Shown here one piece after another: positions 52,860-61,136 of a DNA stretch of 64,000 bases (the first letter of the stretch is position 1; each line of letters begins with the position of its first letter). The position numbers and the translations under genes were made by a program. Origin of the DNA: Bauldia sp. (lineage in GTDB: Bacteria > Pseudomonadota > Alphaproteobacteria > Rhizobiales > Kaistiaceae); the NCBI GenBank assembly GCA_037200845.1, contig JBBCGQ010000001.1, forward strand, positions 434,001 to 498,000, in the 5' to 3' direction. Under the pieces are notes generated by a model that saw nothing but the letters and a program-made list of their open reading frames with translations, ran no database searches and was not told where the DNA came from.

Positions 52860-53086
52860 CGGCGCTTCGAACCTTCTCGGCTTGTCTCTGTGTTCGCCAG
52901 CTCAAGGGGCTGCCGAACCGGGCATGGGGCTCGCGTCGGACTGGGCCTCGCCGGCGCGGATTTATTACACGTAACGCCCGCCCGGGTGCTGTTGGGCGCC
53001 CCTTCTAGGGAGGGTGGGCTGACAAGTCAACCGAGCCCGAAATGTTCCGTTACCGGCACAATATCCAGCCGAATTCCGCTGGATTT

Positions 53087-54658
53087 CTAGAGGCTTGCCT
53101 GCTTCTCGCGGCGCCGCTGCACCGATGAGGGGATGCGCATTGCCTCGCGATATTTCGCGACCGTGCGCCGGGCGATATCCACGCCGGATTCGCGCAGCAC
53201 CTTCACGATGGTGTCATCCGAAAGGATCGCCGACGACGGTTCGTCGTCGATCAGTTTGCGGATGCGGAAGCGCACCGCCTCGGCCGAATGGGCCTCGCCG
53301 CCCTCCGCGTGCGCGATCGAGGCGGTGAAGAAATACTTGAGTTCGAAGATGCCGCGCGGCGTCGCCATGTACTTGTTCGAGGTGACGCGCGACACGGTCG
53401 ACTCGTGCATCGCGATCGCCTCGGCGATCGTCTTGAGATTGAGCGGGCGCAGGTGCTGGACTCCCTCGGCGAGGAACGCGTCCTGCTGGCGCACGATCTC
53501 GGTCGCGACCTTGAGGATGGTGCGCGCCCGCTGGTCGAGACTCTTGACCAGCCAGTTCGCGGTCTGCAGCGCCTCGGCGAGATACGCCTTGTCGGTGTCC
53601 TTCTTTTTCTGGCGCGAGACGGTGGCGTAGTAGCTCTGGTTGACCAGGACCTTGGGCAGCGTGCCGGAGTTGAGTTCGACCAGCCAGCCGCCGTCCGGCC
53701 CCAGCCGCACGATCACGTCTGGTATCACCGGCTGCACCGGCGCCGAGCCAAACGAGGCGCCGGGCTTCGGGTTGAGCGCGCGGATCTCCTTCAGCATCTC
53801 GGCAAGGTCTTCGTCGTCGACGCCGCAGAGGCGTCTGAGCGCCGCCATGTCGCGCCGCGCGACGAGATCGAGATGCGCCACCAGTGCCGCCATCGCCGGA
53901 TCGAAGCGGTCGCGCTCGCGAAGCTGTATCGCCAGGCACTCGGCAAGATCGCGCGCACCGATTCCGGCCGGCTCGAAGGTCTGCACGATGCGCAATGTTT
54001 CCTCGACCAGCGCCAGCGGCGCACCCAGGCGCTCCGCAACCTGCTCAAGGTCGATGCGCAGGTAGCCGCCCTCGTCGATCTCGTTGACCAGCGTCTGGCC
54101 GATCAGGCGTATCGCCGGATCCTCGACCGCGAGGCCGAGCTGATCGGAGAGATGGTCGGCGAGCGACTTCTCCTCCGCGATGAAGGCCTCGAGATTGTAG
54201 TCCTCCGACGACACCGGCTGGCGCGACGGCGTCGTCTGCCACGTCTCGGCCGGCAGGCCGGGCGACACTTCCTCGGGCGCCTTGCCGGCATCGTCCTGGA
54301 AGACGTTGGAGAGATCGGCATCGAGCTTCTCGGCGATCGCCGTCGGCGCCTCGAGCTGCTGCTCCATCCAGTCGCCCATCTCGGGCGCCGTTTCGGAGGG
54401 CAGCTCTATCGCGCCGTCGCTATCGCCGTCGCCGCTCCGGTCCATGTCGCGGTCGTCGGCAGCGTCATCGCCGTCGGAGCGTTCCTCGCGCTCCTCGTTC
54501 TCCGCCCGCTCGAGCAGCGGATTGCGTTCGAGTTCGGCATCGACGTAGGCGATGAGATCGAGATTCGATAGCTGGAGCAGCTTGATCGCCTGCATCAACT
54601 GCGGCGTCATCACCAGCGACTGGCTCTGGCGGAGCTCTAACTTGTGCGAAAGCGCCAT
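53087..54658 (-). CDS. rpoN: RNA polymerase sigma-54 factor
   Basis: Directs RNA polymerase to -24/-12 promoters with AAA+ activators; nitrogen and other functions. The 523-residue protein starts with region I (LELRQSQSLVMTPQLMQAIKLLQ), has an acidic region II, the core-binding domain and the DNA-binding domain ending in the RpoN box ARRTVAKYREAM. It lies between lptB and raiA, the classical arrangement. Confidence 0.97.
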   Translation of the reverse strand: MALSHKLELRQSQSLVMTPQLMQAIKLLQLSNLDLIAYVDAELERNPLLERAENEEREERSDGDDAADDRDMDRSGDGDSDGAIELPSETAPEMGDWMEQQLEAPTAIAEKLDADLSNVFQDDAGKAPEEVSPGLPAETWQTTPSRQPVSSEDYNLEAFIAEEKSLADHLSDQLGLAVEDPAIRLIGQTLVNEIDEGGYLRIDLEQVAERLGAPLALVEETLRIVQTFEPAGIGARDLAECLAIQLRERDRFDPAMAALVAHLDLVARRDMAALRRLCGVDDEDLAEMLKEIRALNPKPGASFGSAPVQPVIPDVIVRLGPDGGWLVELNSGTLPKVLVNQSYYATVSRQKKKDTDKAYLAEALQTANWLVKSLDQRARTILKVATEIVRQQDAFLAEGVQHLRPLNLKTIAEAIAMHESTVSRVTSNKYMATPRGIFELKYFFTASIAHAEGGEAHSAEAVRFRIRKLIDDEPSSAILSDDTIVKVLRESGVDIARRTVAKYREAMRIPSSVQRRREKQASL

Positions 54659-54747
54659 GCGGCCAACGGAACCCGGAACTCGATTCCCGGAAAACTGGTC
54701 CGGAAATTGCTTATAGCATTCCTTTGGTAACCGATTGGTAGCCGGCT

Positions 54748-55638
54748 TTAAAGGCTAAACTGTTCGCCAAGGTAAAGCCGCCGCACGTCCGGGCTGGCGA
54801 CGATGTCGTCCGGGCGCCCTTCGTAGAGCACTTCCCCCGAATGAATGATGTAGGCGCGGTCGATAAGACCGAGCGTTTCCCGCACGTTATGGTCGGTGAT
54901 CAGCACCCCGATGCCGAGGCTGGTGAGATGGCGGACGAGATTCTGGATGTCGCCGACCGCGATCGGATCGACCCCGGTGAACGGCTCGTCGAGCAGCATG
55001 AACGCCGGCCGCGAGGCGAGCGCCCGCGCGATCTCGGCCCGCCGCCGCTCGCCGCCCGATAGCGACACCGCCGGCGCGTGGCGGAGATGCGCGATGCGGA
55101 ACTCCGCCAGCAGCGCCTCGAGGTGATCCTCGCGCTGGTGCTTGTCCGGCTCCACCACTTCGAGGATCGAGCGGATGTTCTGCTCCACCGTCATGGCGCG
55201 GAAGATCGACGCTTCCTGCGGCAGGTAGCCGATGCCGAGCCGTGCCCGCTGGTACATCGGCATGCCGGAGATGTTGTGTCCGTCAATATCGATGATGCCG
55301 CGGTCGGCGCGCACCAGTCCGGTGATCATGTAGAAGATCGTGGTCTTGCCGGCGCCGTTCGGCCCGAGCAGCCCGACCGCCTCGCCGCGCGCCACCGCCA
55401 GGCTCGCGTCGCGCACCACCGAGCGGCCGCGATAGGCCTTCGCCAGCCCGCGCGCCACCAGCCAGCCGCGCCCGCCGGCATCGGGTATCAGGCGCGACGG
55501 CGGCTTCTCGGAGGCACCACGCTTGCTGCGGCGCCGCGGCTGCTCCTCCTCGCGCGGACGCTCGGCCTGGCGGCCGTTCGCCTTCGCTTTGTCGGCGGCC
55601 TTGTCCGGACCGCGGCCGAAGTAGCTGGAAACCGCCAA
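54748..55638 (-). CDS. lptB: LPS export ABC transporter ATPase LptB
   Basis: Cytoplasmic ATPase that powers lipopolysaccharide transport to the outer membrane. The 296-residue protein has Walker A LGPNGAGKTTIFYMITGLV, the signature VSLSGGERRRAEIARAL and Walker B AFMLLDEPFTGVDPIAV. A basic, low-complexity N-terminal extension of about 58 residues precedes the ATPase domain; this is longer than E. coli LptB (about 240 residues) but known in this order. lptA ends 91 bases upstream. Confidence 0.94.
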   Translation of the reverse strand: MAVSSYFGRGPDKAADKAKANGRQAERPREEEQPRRRSKRGASEKPPSRLIPDAGGRGWLVARGLAKAYRGRSVVRDASLAVARGEAVGLLGPNGAGKTTIFYMITGLVRADRGIIDIDGHNISGMPMYQRARLGIGYLPQEASIFRAMTVEQNIRSILEVVEPDKHQREDHLEALLAEFRIAHLRHAPAVSLSGGERRRAEIARALASRPAFMLLDEPFTGVDPIAVGDIQNLVRHLTSLGIGVLITDHNVRETLGLIDRAYIIHSGEVLYEGRPDDIVASPDVRRLYLGEQFSL

Positions 55639-55729
55639 CGCCTAAGTACCTTTGCTGATCAGCCGGCAGATAAGCCGACCGCCCGGGGACTGTCGAGGGG
55701 CGCCGCGCTCAAGTTCTTGGCACCGTTGC

Positions 55730-56242
55730 TCAATTGCTCGTCGGCGAGAACACGCCGCGGATCTGCTTGCCCGGTGCCTGATCGACGCGTGCCCGTCCGG
55801 TGGAGAGATTAACCACCAGCTTCGCGCCTGTTATGACGTTCGCGCCCTGCGACAGCACGACGTTGCCGTCGACCGTGATGGTGTTGGTCGGCATGTCGAC
55901 CACGGCGGTGTCGCCGGTCACCACCTGATCCTTCGACGTGACCTTGATGCCGCCGTTCGCTTCGATGCGCGTGAACGACGAGGCGGCTGCGCCTTCGAGC
56001 CCCGAGTAGAGCTTGATCTCGCCGGCCTTCATCGTCGTGTTGCCGCGCTTCACGGTGACGCCGCCCGAGAACACCGAGATGCGCTGCGTGCCCTCCTCGT
56101 AAGTTTCGAGCGACTGCGCATCGACCTGGATCGGGTCGGTCTGCTTCGCCTGGAAGCCGCCGAAGATGTCCGCCGTCGGGTCTGCGAACGCGGGCGACAC
56201 GGCGAGCGCCAGCAAGGCGGCGACGGCGAAGCGGCGGATCAT
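55730..56242 (-). CDS. lptA: LPS transport periplasmic protein LptA
   Basis: Periplasmic bridge for lipopolysaccharide, 170 residues. Signal peptide of about 20 residues (RFAVAALLALAVSPAFA), then the OstA beta-jellyroll: PIQVDAQSLETYEEGTQRISVFSGGVTV, GDTAVVDMPTNTITVDGNVVL. The start overlaps the lptC stop (ATGA). A much longer open frame in this phase is a shadow of lptC. Confidence 0.92.
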   Translation of the reverse strand: MIRRFAVAALLALAVSPAFADPTADIFGGFQAKQTDPIQVDAQSLETYEEGTQRISVFSGGVTVKRGNTTMKAGEIKLYSGLEGAAASSFTRIEANGGIKVTSKDQVVTGDTAVVDMPTNTITVDGNVVLSQGANVITGAKLVVNLSTGRARVDQAPGKQIRGVFSPTSN

Positions 56243-56973
56243 TGGGCGGTGGCTCCGGTGCCGGCGGGCGCGGTGAGATCGCCCGGCGGCAGATACGTCA
56301 CCGACACGCCGTTCGAGAAGAGGATGTGCTTGCCGTTGCCGGTGATGTTGACGGCGTTGGCGTGGATCGTCCCGTCCGCCGTCGAGAACATCAGCGGCGA
56401 CGACGAGGTCAGCGTGCCTTTGCCGAGATCGATTGCCGCTTCCTGCAGGCGGCCGGCGTAACCGTTGTCGGTCTTGAGATCCATTCCGTCCTTGAGCAGC
56501 AGCGTGTTGTCGTTGCCGTTGTAGACGCCGGTCGCGGCGTTGACGGTAGCGAAGCCGGCGTCTTCCAGGCCGAAGCGGCCGGTGATCGTCTTGAACGTCA
56601 CCACCTTCGGATCGTCGAGGCTCTGTAGCGCGCTGTCCGCCTTCACCTCGTAGGCGCGGCGTGTGCCCTCGAAGCCGGAGATGTGCGGCTTGTCCATAAC
56701 GACGCTGTTGGATTTCGGGTCGATGGTCGCGACCGCCACCAGCGAGGCGAGGTCGCCGGGGATGACCCGCGCCGTCGCCCAGAAGGCGACGATCGCGAGG
56801 ATCGCCAATGTCGGCAGGATGAATTTGAGATTGCGGACCAGCGCCGAGTGCCGCGTCGCCTTGGCATAGGCGTCGGGATCGCGCTCCTTCGGCGGATTGT
56901 AGCGGATGCGCGGCGCCCGCGGTTCCCCGCGCTGCCGGTCGTCTGCATACTGGTCGTCGTCCACGGCGCTCAT
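56239..56973 (-). CDS. lptC: LPS export protein LptC
   Basis: Bitopic inner-membrane protein that hands lipopolysaccharide from LptBFG to LptA. The 244-residue protein has one membrane helix (about 49-68, FILPTLAILAIVAFWATARV) and a periplasmic beta-jellyroll. The length exceeds E. coli LptC (about 190) but is common in alphaproteobacteria. The open frame runs further upstream into rnd, out of phase with it. Stop overlaps lptA. Confidence 0.9.
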   Translation of the reverse strand: MSAVDDDQYADDRQRGEPRAPRIRYNPPKERDPDAYAKATRHSALVRNLKFILPTLAILAIVAFWATARVIPGDLASLVAVATIDPKSNSVVMDKPHISGFEGTRRAYEVKADSALQSLDDPKVVTFKTITGRFGLEDAGFATVNAATGVYNGNDNTLLLKDGMDLKTDNGYAGRLQEAAIDLGKGTLTSSSPLMFSTADGTIHANAVNITGNGKHILFSNGVSVTYLPPGDLTAPAGTGATAQ

Positions 56974-57017
56974 CCTGGCCGTATTGTGGGGCTTCCCGGG
57001 CCCCGCCGCAATGAGGC

Positions 57018-57629
57018 CTAGTGCGCGAAGATGTCTTCTTCGCCCCAACCGGCGAGGTCGAGCTTCGCCCGCGTCGGCAGGAAAGCGAAGCAGGCGGCGG
57101 CGATTTCGCTCCGCCCCTCGCGCGCCAAGCGGCCCTCCAGCTTGTCCTTGAGCTGGTGCAGGTAGAGCACATCGGAAGCGGCGTAAGCGAGCTGCGCGTC
57201 GCTCAGCGTCTCGGCTGCCCAGTCGGAGCTCTGCTGCTGCTTCGAGATTTCGATGTCGAGGATGTCCTTGAGGAGATCCTTCAGCCCGTGGCGGTCCGTA
57301 TAGGTGCGCGTCAGGCGCGACGCGATCTTGGTGCAGAACAGCGGCCCGGTCATGACGCCGAAGGTGTGGAACAGCACCGCGATGTCGAACCGCGCGAAAT
57401 GGAAAATCTTTGTCACCGCCGGATCGGCGAGCAGCGCGGCGATGCGCGGCGCTTGTTTCTGTCCCGCCGCGATCTGCACGACGTCGGCGTTGCCGTCGCC
57501 GCCCGACAACTGGATGAGGCACAGCCGGTCGCGATGCGGCAGGAGGCCGAGCGTCTCGGTGTCGATGGCGACACTGTTGCCGTAGCGCACGTCGGCGGCG
57601 AGGTCGCCCTTGTGGAAGCGGATAGCCAT
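57018..57629 (-). CDS. rnd: Ribonuclease D-type 3'-5' exonuclease
   Basis: A 203-residue DEDD exonuclease: Exo I VAIDTETLGLL, Exo II FHFARFDIAVL, Exo III YAASDVLYLHQLKDKL. It lacks the C-terminal HRDC domains of E. coli RNase D (about 375 residues), a short form common in alphaproteobacteria and active on tRNA or other small RNA ends. First gene of the lpt-rpoN run; divergent from the secreted-protein gene at 57784. Confidence 0.92.
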   Translation of the reverse strand: MAIRFHKGDLAADVRYGNSVAIDTETLGLLPHRDRLCLIQLSGGDGNADVVQIAAGQKQAPRIAALLADPAVTKIFHFARFDIAVLFHTFGVMTGPLFCTKIASRLTRTYTDRHGLKDLLKDILDIEISKQQQSSDWAAETLSDAQLAYAASDVLYLHQLKDKLEGRLAREGRSEIAAACFAFLPTRAKLDLAGWGEEDIFAH

Positions 57630-57783
57630 GGGCCGCGGTTATAGGGGGAAATCGTTAAAAACATAAAGGGCGAAGCGAGACGACACCCGCTGGCCGCCGT
57701 GGCCGCCCCGCTATGACGTTTGTCACTTGAGCGCCGGATGCGTTGCGGTAGCTTTTGAATGAATAGAGCATACGGAGGCCGTC

Positions 57784-59337
57784 ATGCGTGCCCTTGTCGT
57801 TGCTTGCCTCGCAGTTCTCTCGGCCGCCCTATTCGCCGTGCTGCCGCTGTCGCCCGCGTCCGCCGCCGAACGTCTGGCAGCCGGCAGTTGGGCCGACAGT
57901 TGTCCTAACGGGAGCGTGTCCGGTTTCACGCTGACGGCGGATTGCCTCGACGGCGCCGGCGCTCTTCACACGACCTCGCTCTCTCTGTTGAGCTGCGGGC
58001 AGCCGCCGGCGGCGGGCAACGCCAACGGCCGGCTCGTCTGCGAAAGCGGCCCGCGTAGCCTGGCGGTTCCCGGCAGTTGGTCCTCCTCCTGCGGCAACGA
58101 TCTGCTCGCGGGCCAATCGTTGAAGGCGATATGCCTCGACGGCGCCGGCCAGAAGGTCTCGGCCTTTCTCGACCTGTCGACCTGCGCCCGGCCGCTGCGC
58201 GCCGGCAACCAGAACGGCCGCCTGGTCTGCGAAAGCGGCCTCGCGCAGGCTGCGCCGACCTCGCGCACGACGATCCTCCATCTGAATCCGCCGCCGCCTG
58301 CTGGTCCGCCCCCGGTATTGCGTTTGCCTCTGCCCGTGCCGGGTATCGTGCTCAATGTTCCCGGCCAGGCCGCATCCGCCGGCCCGAGCTTTGCCGGCGC
58401 CTGGAACGTCACGACCAATGCCGGCGAACGTTTCCAACTCCTGCTCAATCAGAATGGCGCCGCCGTCACCGGCAGTGCCGATGTCAACGGAACCCACGTC
58501 ATCCTCAGTGGAAACGCGGTCGGCGGACGGCTCGATGCCACCTGGGTGATCGGCACCCCGTCCGGCGGTCGGCTTACCGGCGCCGGCGTATTCGATTTAT
58601 CCCCCGACGGCAGCCAACTCACGGGCGCGCTACGGATCGGCAGCCAGGTCGCGAACAACGCCTCCTGGGTGGGCGTGCGGGGCAGCGGCGCCTCGTCTGT
58701 CGTCTTGGCTCCACCTGGCGCCGCAAATCTTCCGGCCATGACTACAACGAACAGTGCCGACGGCCCCGTACGGGCGACCGTCAGGAGCTCCGTCTCCATA
58801 CGCACCGCGCCCACGATGAAGGGCTCGGACATCTTGGGCACGCTTCTCCAGGGTACCGAGGTGACGGTCGAGTGCCAGAAAAGCTGGTGCGCGCTTTCAA
58901 CCGGCGAGGGTTTTGTTTCGAAGGGATTCCTCACCCTCCATGGCCCAGCGGCATCGACAAATACCGCCGCATCAACTGGCGCAGCAATGCCGAGCAACGA
59001 GACCCGCGTCGCCGTCGGGCAGGTCGCGCCCCCGTCCGCCGCGGCGCCGGTTGCGGTCGACTCGTTCGTTGGCTCCGGCTGCAGTCCACGCCCGCCTTCC
59101 GTGGATCTCGGCGGCGCCAAAGTCACGCTGATGTTCCACAACGCCAGTTCCGCCACGCGCCACTTGTTCTGGATCAACAGGAACGGCGAGCGGGTGCCCT
59201 ACCAGATCATCCCGCCGGGCGGCACCGTGCCGCAAGAAACTTTCAACGGGCACGTCTGGGAGCTGACCGACGAAGACGGCCAGTGCAAGACGTTCTTCAC
59301 CGCAGGGACTATCAGCCAGACGCTGGAGACGCACTGA
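57784..59337 (+). CDS. Multi-domain secreted protein: cyanovirin-like repeats, SH3, VHL-beta-like domain
   Basis: A 517-residue exported protein. Signal peptide 1-27 (LSPASA). Residues 30-152 are two tandem repeats like the halves of a CVNH (cyanovirin-N) lectin domain; Cys at 40/54/71/86 and 103/117/134/149 have identical spacing (14, 17, 15), and each repeat ends NGRLVCESG. A Pro-rich linker (168-190) precedes a beta-rich domain (200-300, FAGAWNVTTNAGERFQLLLN). A bacterial SH3 domain (334-385, SVSIRTAPTMKGSDILGTLL) and a C-terminal domain (426-517) resembling the beta domain of VHL (LFWINRNGERVPYQIIPPGG, GHVWELTDEDGQC) follow. Carbohydrate binding is inferred from CVNH; domain calls were made by eye. 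Confidence 0.8.
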   Translation: MRALVVACLAVLSAALFAVLPLSPASAAERLAAGSWADSCPNGSVSGFTLTADCLDGAGALHTTSLSLLSCGQPPAAGNANGRLVCESGPRSLAVPGSWSSSCGNDLLAGQSLKAICLDGAGQKVSAFLDLSTCARPLRAGNQNGRLVCESGLAQAAPTSRTTILHLNPPPPAGPPPVLRLPLPVPGIVLNVPGQAASAGPSFAGAWNVTTNAGERFQLLLNQNGAAVTGSADVNGTHVILSGNAVGGRLDATWVIGTPSGGRLTGAGVFDLSPDGSQLTGALRIGSQVANNASWVGVRGSGASSVVLAPPGAANLPAMTTTNSADGPVRATVRSSVSIRTAPTMKGSDILGTLLQGTEVTVECQKSWCALSTGEGFVSKGFLTLHGPAASTNTAASTGAAMPSNETRVAVGQVAPPSAAAPVAVDSFVGSGCSPRPPSVDLGGAKVTLMFHNASSATRHLFWINRNGERVPYQIIPPGGTVPQETFNGHVWELTDEDGQCKTFFTAGTISQTLETH

Positions 59338-59577
59338 CCGCCCTTGCGCAAGCGGCGTCGGGTGTGGCGACTTGGTGGCCCTACGCGTCCGCGGGATTAT
59401 TTTTCTGTAAGTTGGATTGCCGTTTTCCGGCGCCTAGCCTTTGAATCGTGAACGGTGACCCGCCGGCGGATGGCTCCATGCCAAACCGCGACCCGACGAG
59501 CCAGGACCGGTCACGATGTGCGGCGGGCGACTCCCCTCCCTGACGTCGACCGTCGTCATTTCGGAAGGAACACTACC

Positions 59578-59865
59578 ATGCGTCGTCTTATCCTGGCGGC
59601 AGCTCTGGCTGCCGCGTCCGCTTCGTTTGCGTTTGCTCCGGCCTTCGCCGATGGCGCCTTCTCGGACGATCCGGGCGTCAACGATCTCGGTGTCGACATC
59701 GGCGGCGTGAACCTGACGCCGTCGGGCGTGCACGCTTACCTCGCCGCACAGTCGCCCGAGATGCGTCGCGAGCTCGTGAACGCGTGCAACACCTACCTGA
59801 CGCATCCGGCCGGCGCCGGCGAAGCGACGCTCGCCTTCTGCGGCGACATCGGCGGCAAGGCCTAG
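59578..59865 (+). CDS. Small secreted protein of unknown function
   Basis: A 95-residue protein with a clear signal peptide (RLILAAALAAASASFAFAPAFA, cleavage after AFA at about 24). The mature 70 residues contain two Cys (in NACNTYL and AFCGDIGG), allowing one disulfide, and a helix-like SPEMRRELVNACNTYL. The ribosome-binding site GGAAGGA fits the ATG at 59578. I do not recognise the family. It is followed by a terminator, so it is probably well expressed and transcribed alone. Confidence 0.85.
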   Translation: MRRLILAAALAAASASFAFAPAFADGAFSDDPGVNDLGVDIGGVNLTPSGVHAYLAAQSPEMRRELVNACNTYLTHPAGAGEATLAFCGDIGGKA

Positions 59866-59880
59866 AACTACCCCGCGAGG

Positions 59881-59924
59881 CCGGAAGGGGAGGGGCGCGG
59901 CGGCCCTTCCCCTTCCGGGGTTTT
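59881..59924 (+). terminator. Intrinsic terminator after the small secreted protein
   Basis: CCGGAAGGGGAGGG pairs with CCCTTCCCCTTCCGG across the loop region GCGCGGCGG, followed by GGTTTTG. The stem is long and stable; the T-run is short (four). Confidence 0.75.
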
Positions 59925-59926
59925 GC

Positions 59927-59992
59927 TATAGACGTATTTGTAATTTTCCGTCTATATCTTTCTATAGACGGAAAATAGATTGTCGGTCTATA
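59927..59992. promoter_or_regulatory. Doubled inverted-repeat operator before the nucleotidyltransferase gene
   Basis: Four boxes: TATAGAC at 59927-59933, GTCTATA at 59950-59956, TATAGAC at 59963-59969 and GTCTATA at 59986-59992. They make two identical units TATAGAC-N16-GTCTATA, 36 bases apart. The middle pair extends to a perfect 14-base inverted repeat (59943-59956 with 59963-59976). A possible promoter, TTGTAA (59938) - 17 bases - TCTATA (59961), lies inside, so binding would block it. The last box ends seven bases before the GTG. Confidence 0.7.
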
Positions 59993-59999
59993 ACCCGAC

Positions 60000-60989
60000 G
60001 TGCCGAAAATCAGCCTCGCTCTGTCGACTCTTTATTCCGACCTGGCCCAACGGGTCCACTCGCGCGCTCTGCGCGCCGGCTCGCCGTTCGTGATGAACGT
60101 CAAGGGCCGAGCATACGCATACGTCAAAAGACAAATCGGCAGCACGCGACGCGACGACTACGTCGGGCCGGTCGATGACGCCAAAGCTCAGGCGCAAATC
60201 GAACTGATCCGGCAAGCCCAGGAGCAGGAAAAGCAGGATCGCCAAACGATCCGTCTCCTCGTCCGCTCCGGCATTCCCGCTCCATCGAAGGAATTGGGCC
60301 GCGTTCTGGATGCGCTCTCCGAGGCCGGCATCTTCGCCGACGCCACACTTATCGGCACGGCCGCCTATCAGTGCTATTCGCCCATCATCGGCCACGAGCT
60401 TCCGAGCCCGACGCTGACGACCGGCGATGCCGATCTGGCCACGGCCCGCCTGGCTATTCGCAGTTTGCCGGAAGGCGAAACCATCCTCGACGTGCTGCGG
60501 CGCGCCGAGCCGACCTTCGCCCCGGTTCACGCTCTCTCGAACCGCAAGGCGCCTTCGTCCGCCTTCCGGGCGCGCGACGGATTCATGGTCGACCTGGTGC
60601 CTCAGCAACGCACGCGGCGTGACCCCAATCCAATTCCGATCGAAGGCGCGGGAGCGGTCCCTCTGCAATTTGTCCGCTGGCTGATAACCGATCCGATCAC
60701 CGCCGTGGCCTTGTTCGGAACAGGCGTCGCGGTACGCATCCCACAGCCGGCAAGGTTCGCGATCCACAAACTGATTCTGGCGCAGGAGCGGCGCGACGAC
60801 CAACGGGCAAAGCGGCGGAAGGACCTGTTGCAGGCCCGGGCATTGGTCGAGGCACTGCGGGAATCCGATCCCTACGCCCTGGCGGACGCCTACGACGATG
60901 CGTCAGGGCAGGGCAAGCGGGGCTGGGCGAAGAAGATCGAAAGATCGCTCAGCGAGCTTCAGATTTCCGTCGCGGAGATCATCGGCTAA
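60000..60989 (+). CDS. Nucleotidyltransferase-fold protein, GSU2403-like
   Basis: A 329-residue protein of the NTP_transf_8/GSU2403 type. The N-terminal third is helical and ends in a coiled-coil-like run (IELIRQAQEQEKQDRQTIR). The nucleotidyltransferase core follows: DATLIGTAAYQCYSPIIG, the paired acids Asp143 and Asp145 in TTGDADLATA, and a third candidate acid Asp198 in FMVDLV. The C-terminus is helical (HKLILAQERRDDQRAKRRKDLLQA). Start is GTG 60000 without a clear ribosome-binding site. Single gene with an elaborate operator, as in toxin-antitoxin or defence nucleotidyltransferases; no partner is visible. Function unknown. Confidence 0.75.
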   Translation: MPKISLALSTLYSDLAQRVHSRALRAGSPFVMNVKGRAYAYVKRQIGSTRRDDYVGPVDDAKAQAQIELIRQAQEQEKQDRQTIRLLVRSGIPAPSKELGRVLDALSEAGIFADATLIGTAAYQCYSPIIGHELPSPTLTTGDADLATARLAIRSLPEGETILDVLRRAEPTFAPVHALSNRKAPSSAFRARDGFMVDLVPQQRTRRDPNPIPIEGAGAVPLQFVRWLITDPITAVALFGTGVAVRIPQPARFAIHKLILAQERRDDQRAKRRKDLLQARALVEALRESDPYALADAYDDASGQGKRGWAKKIERSLSELQISVAEIIG

Positions 60990-61136
60990 AGGCCGAATTC
61001 TCCTTAAAAGTGGTGCCCAGGAAAGGATTGCGCGGTTGGGCCCAAGAAGCCTTGAAATTCAAGGACTGATCAGGCCGATCGATCGAGATTGTAACACACT
61101 CTTGTAGCGCACTCGCGTTCTCCGGCACCAGCGCTG

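Noticed and set aside
61050-61064. The palindrome CCTTGAAATTCAAGG between the nucleotidyltransferase and HEPN genes
   Set aside because: Perfect 7-base arms, but it lies between convergent genes, has no T-run, and no partner site was seen; too little to call it a site.
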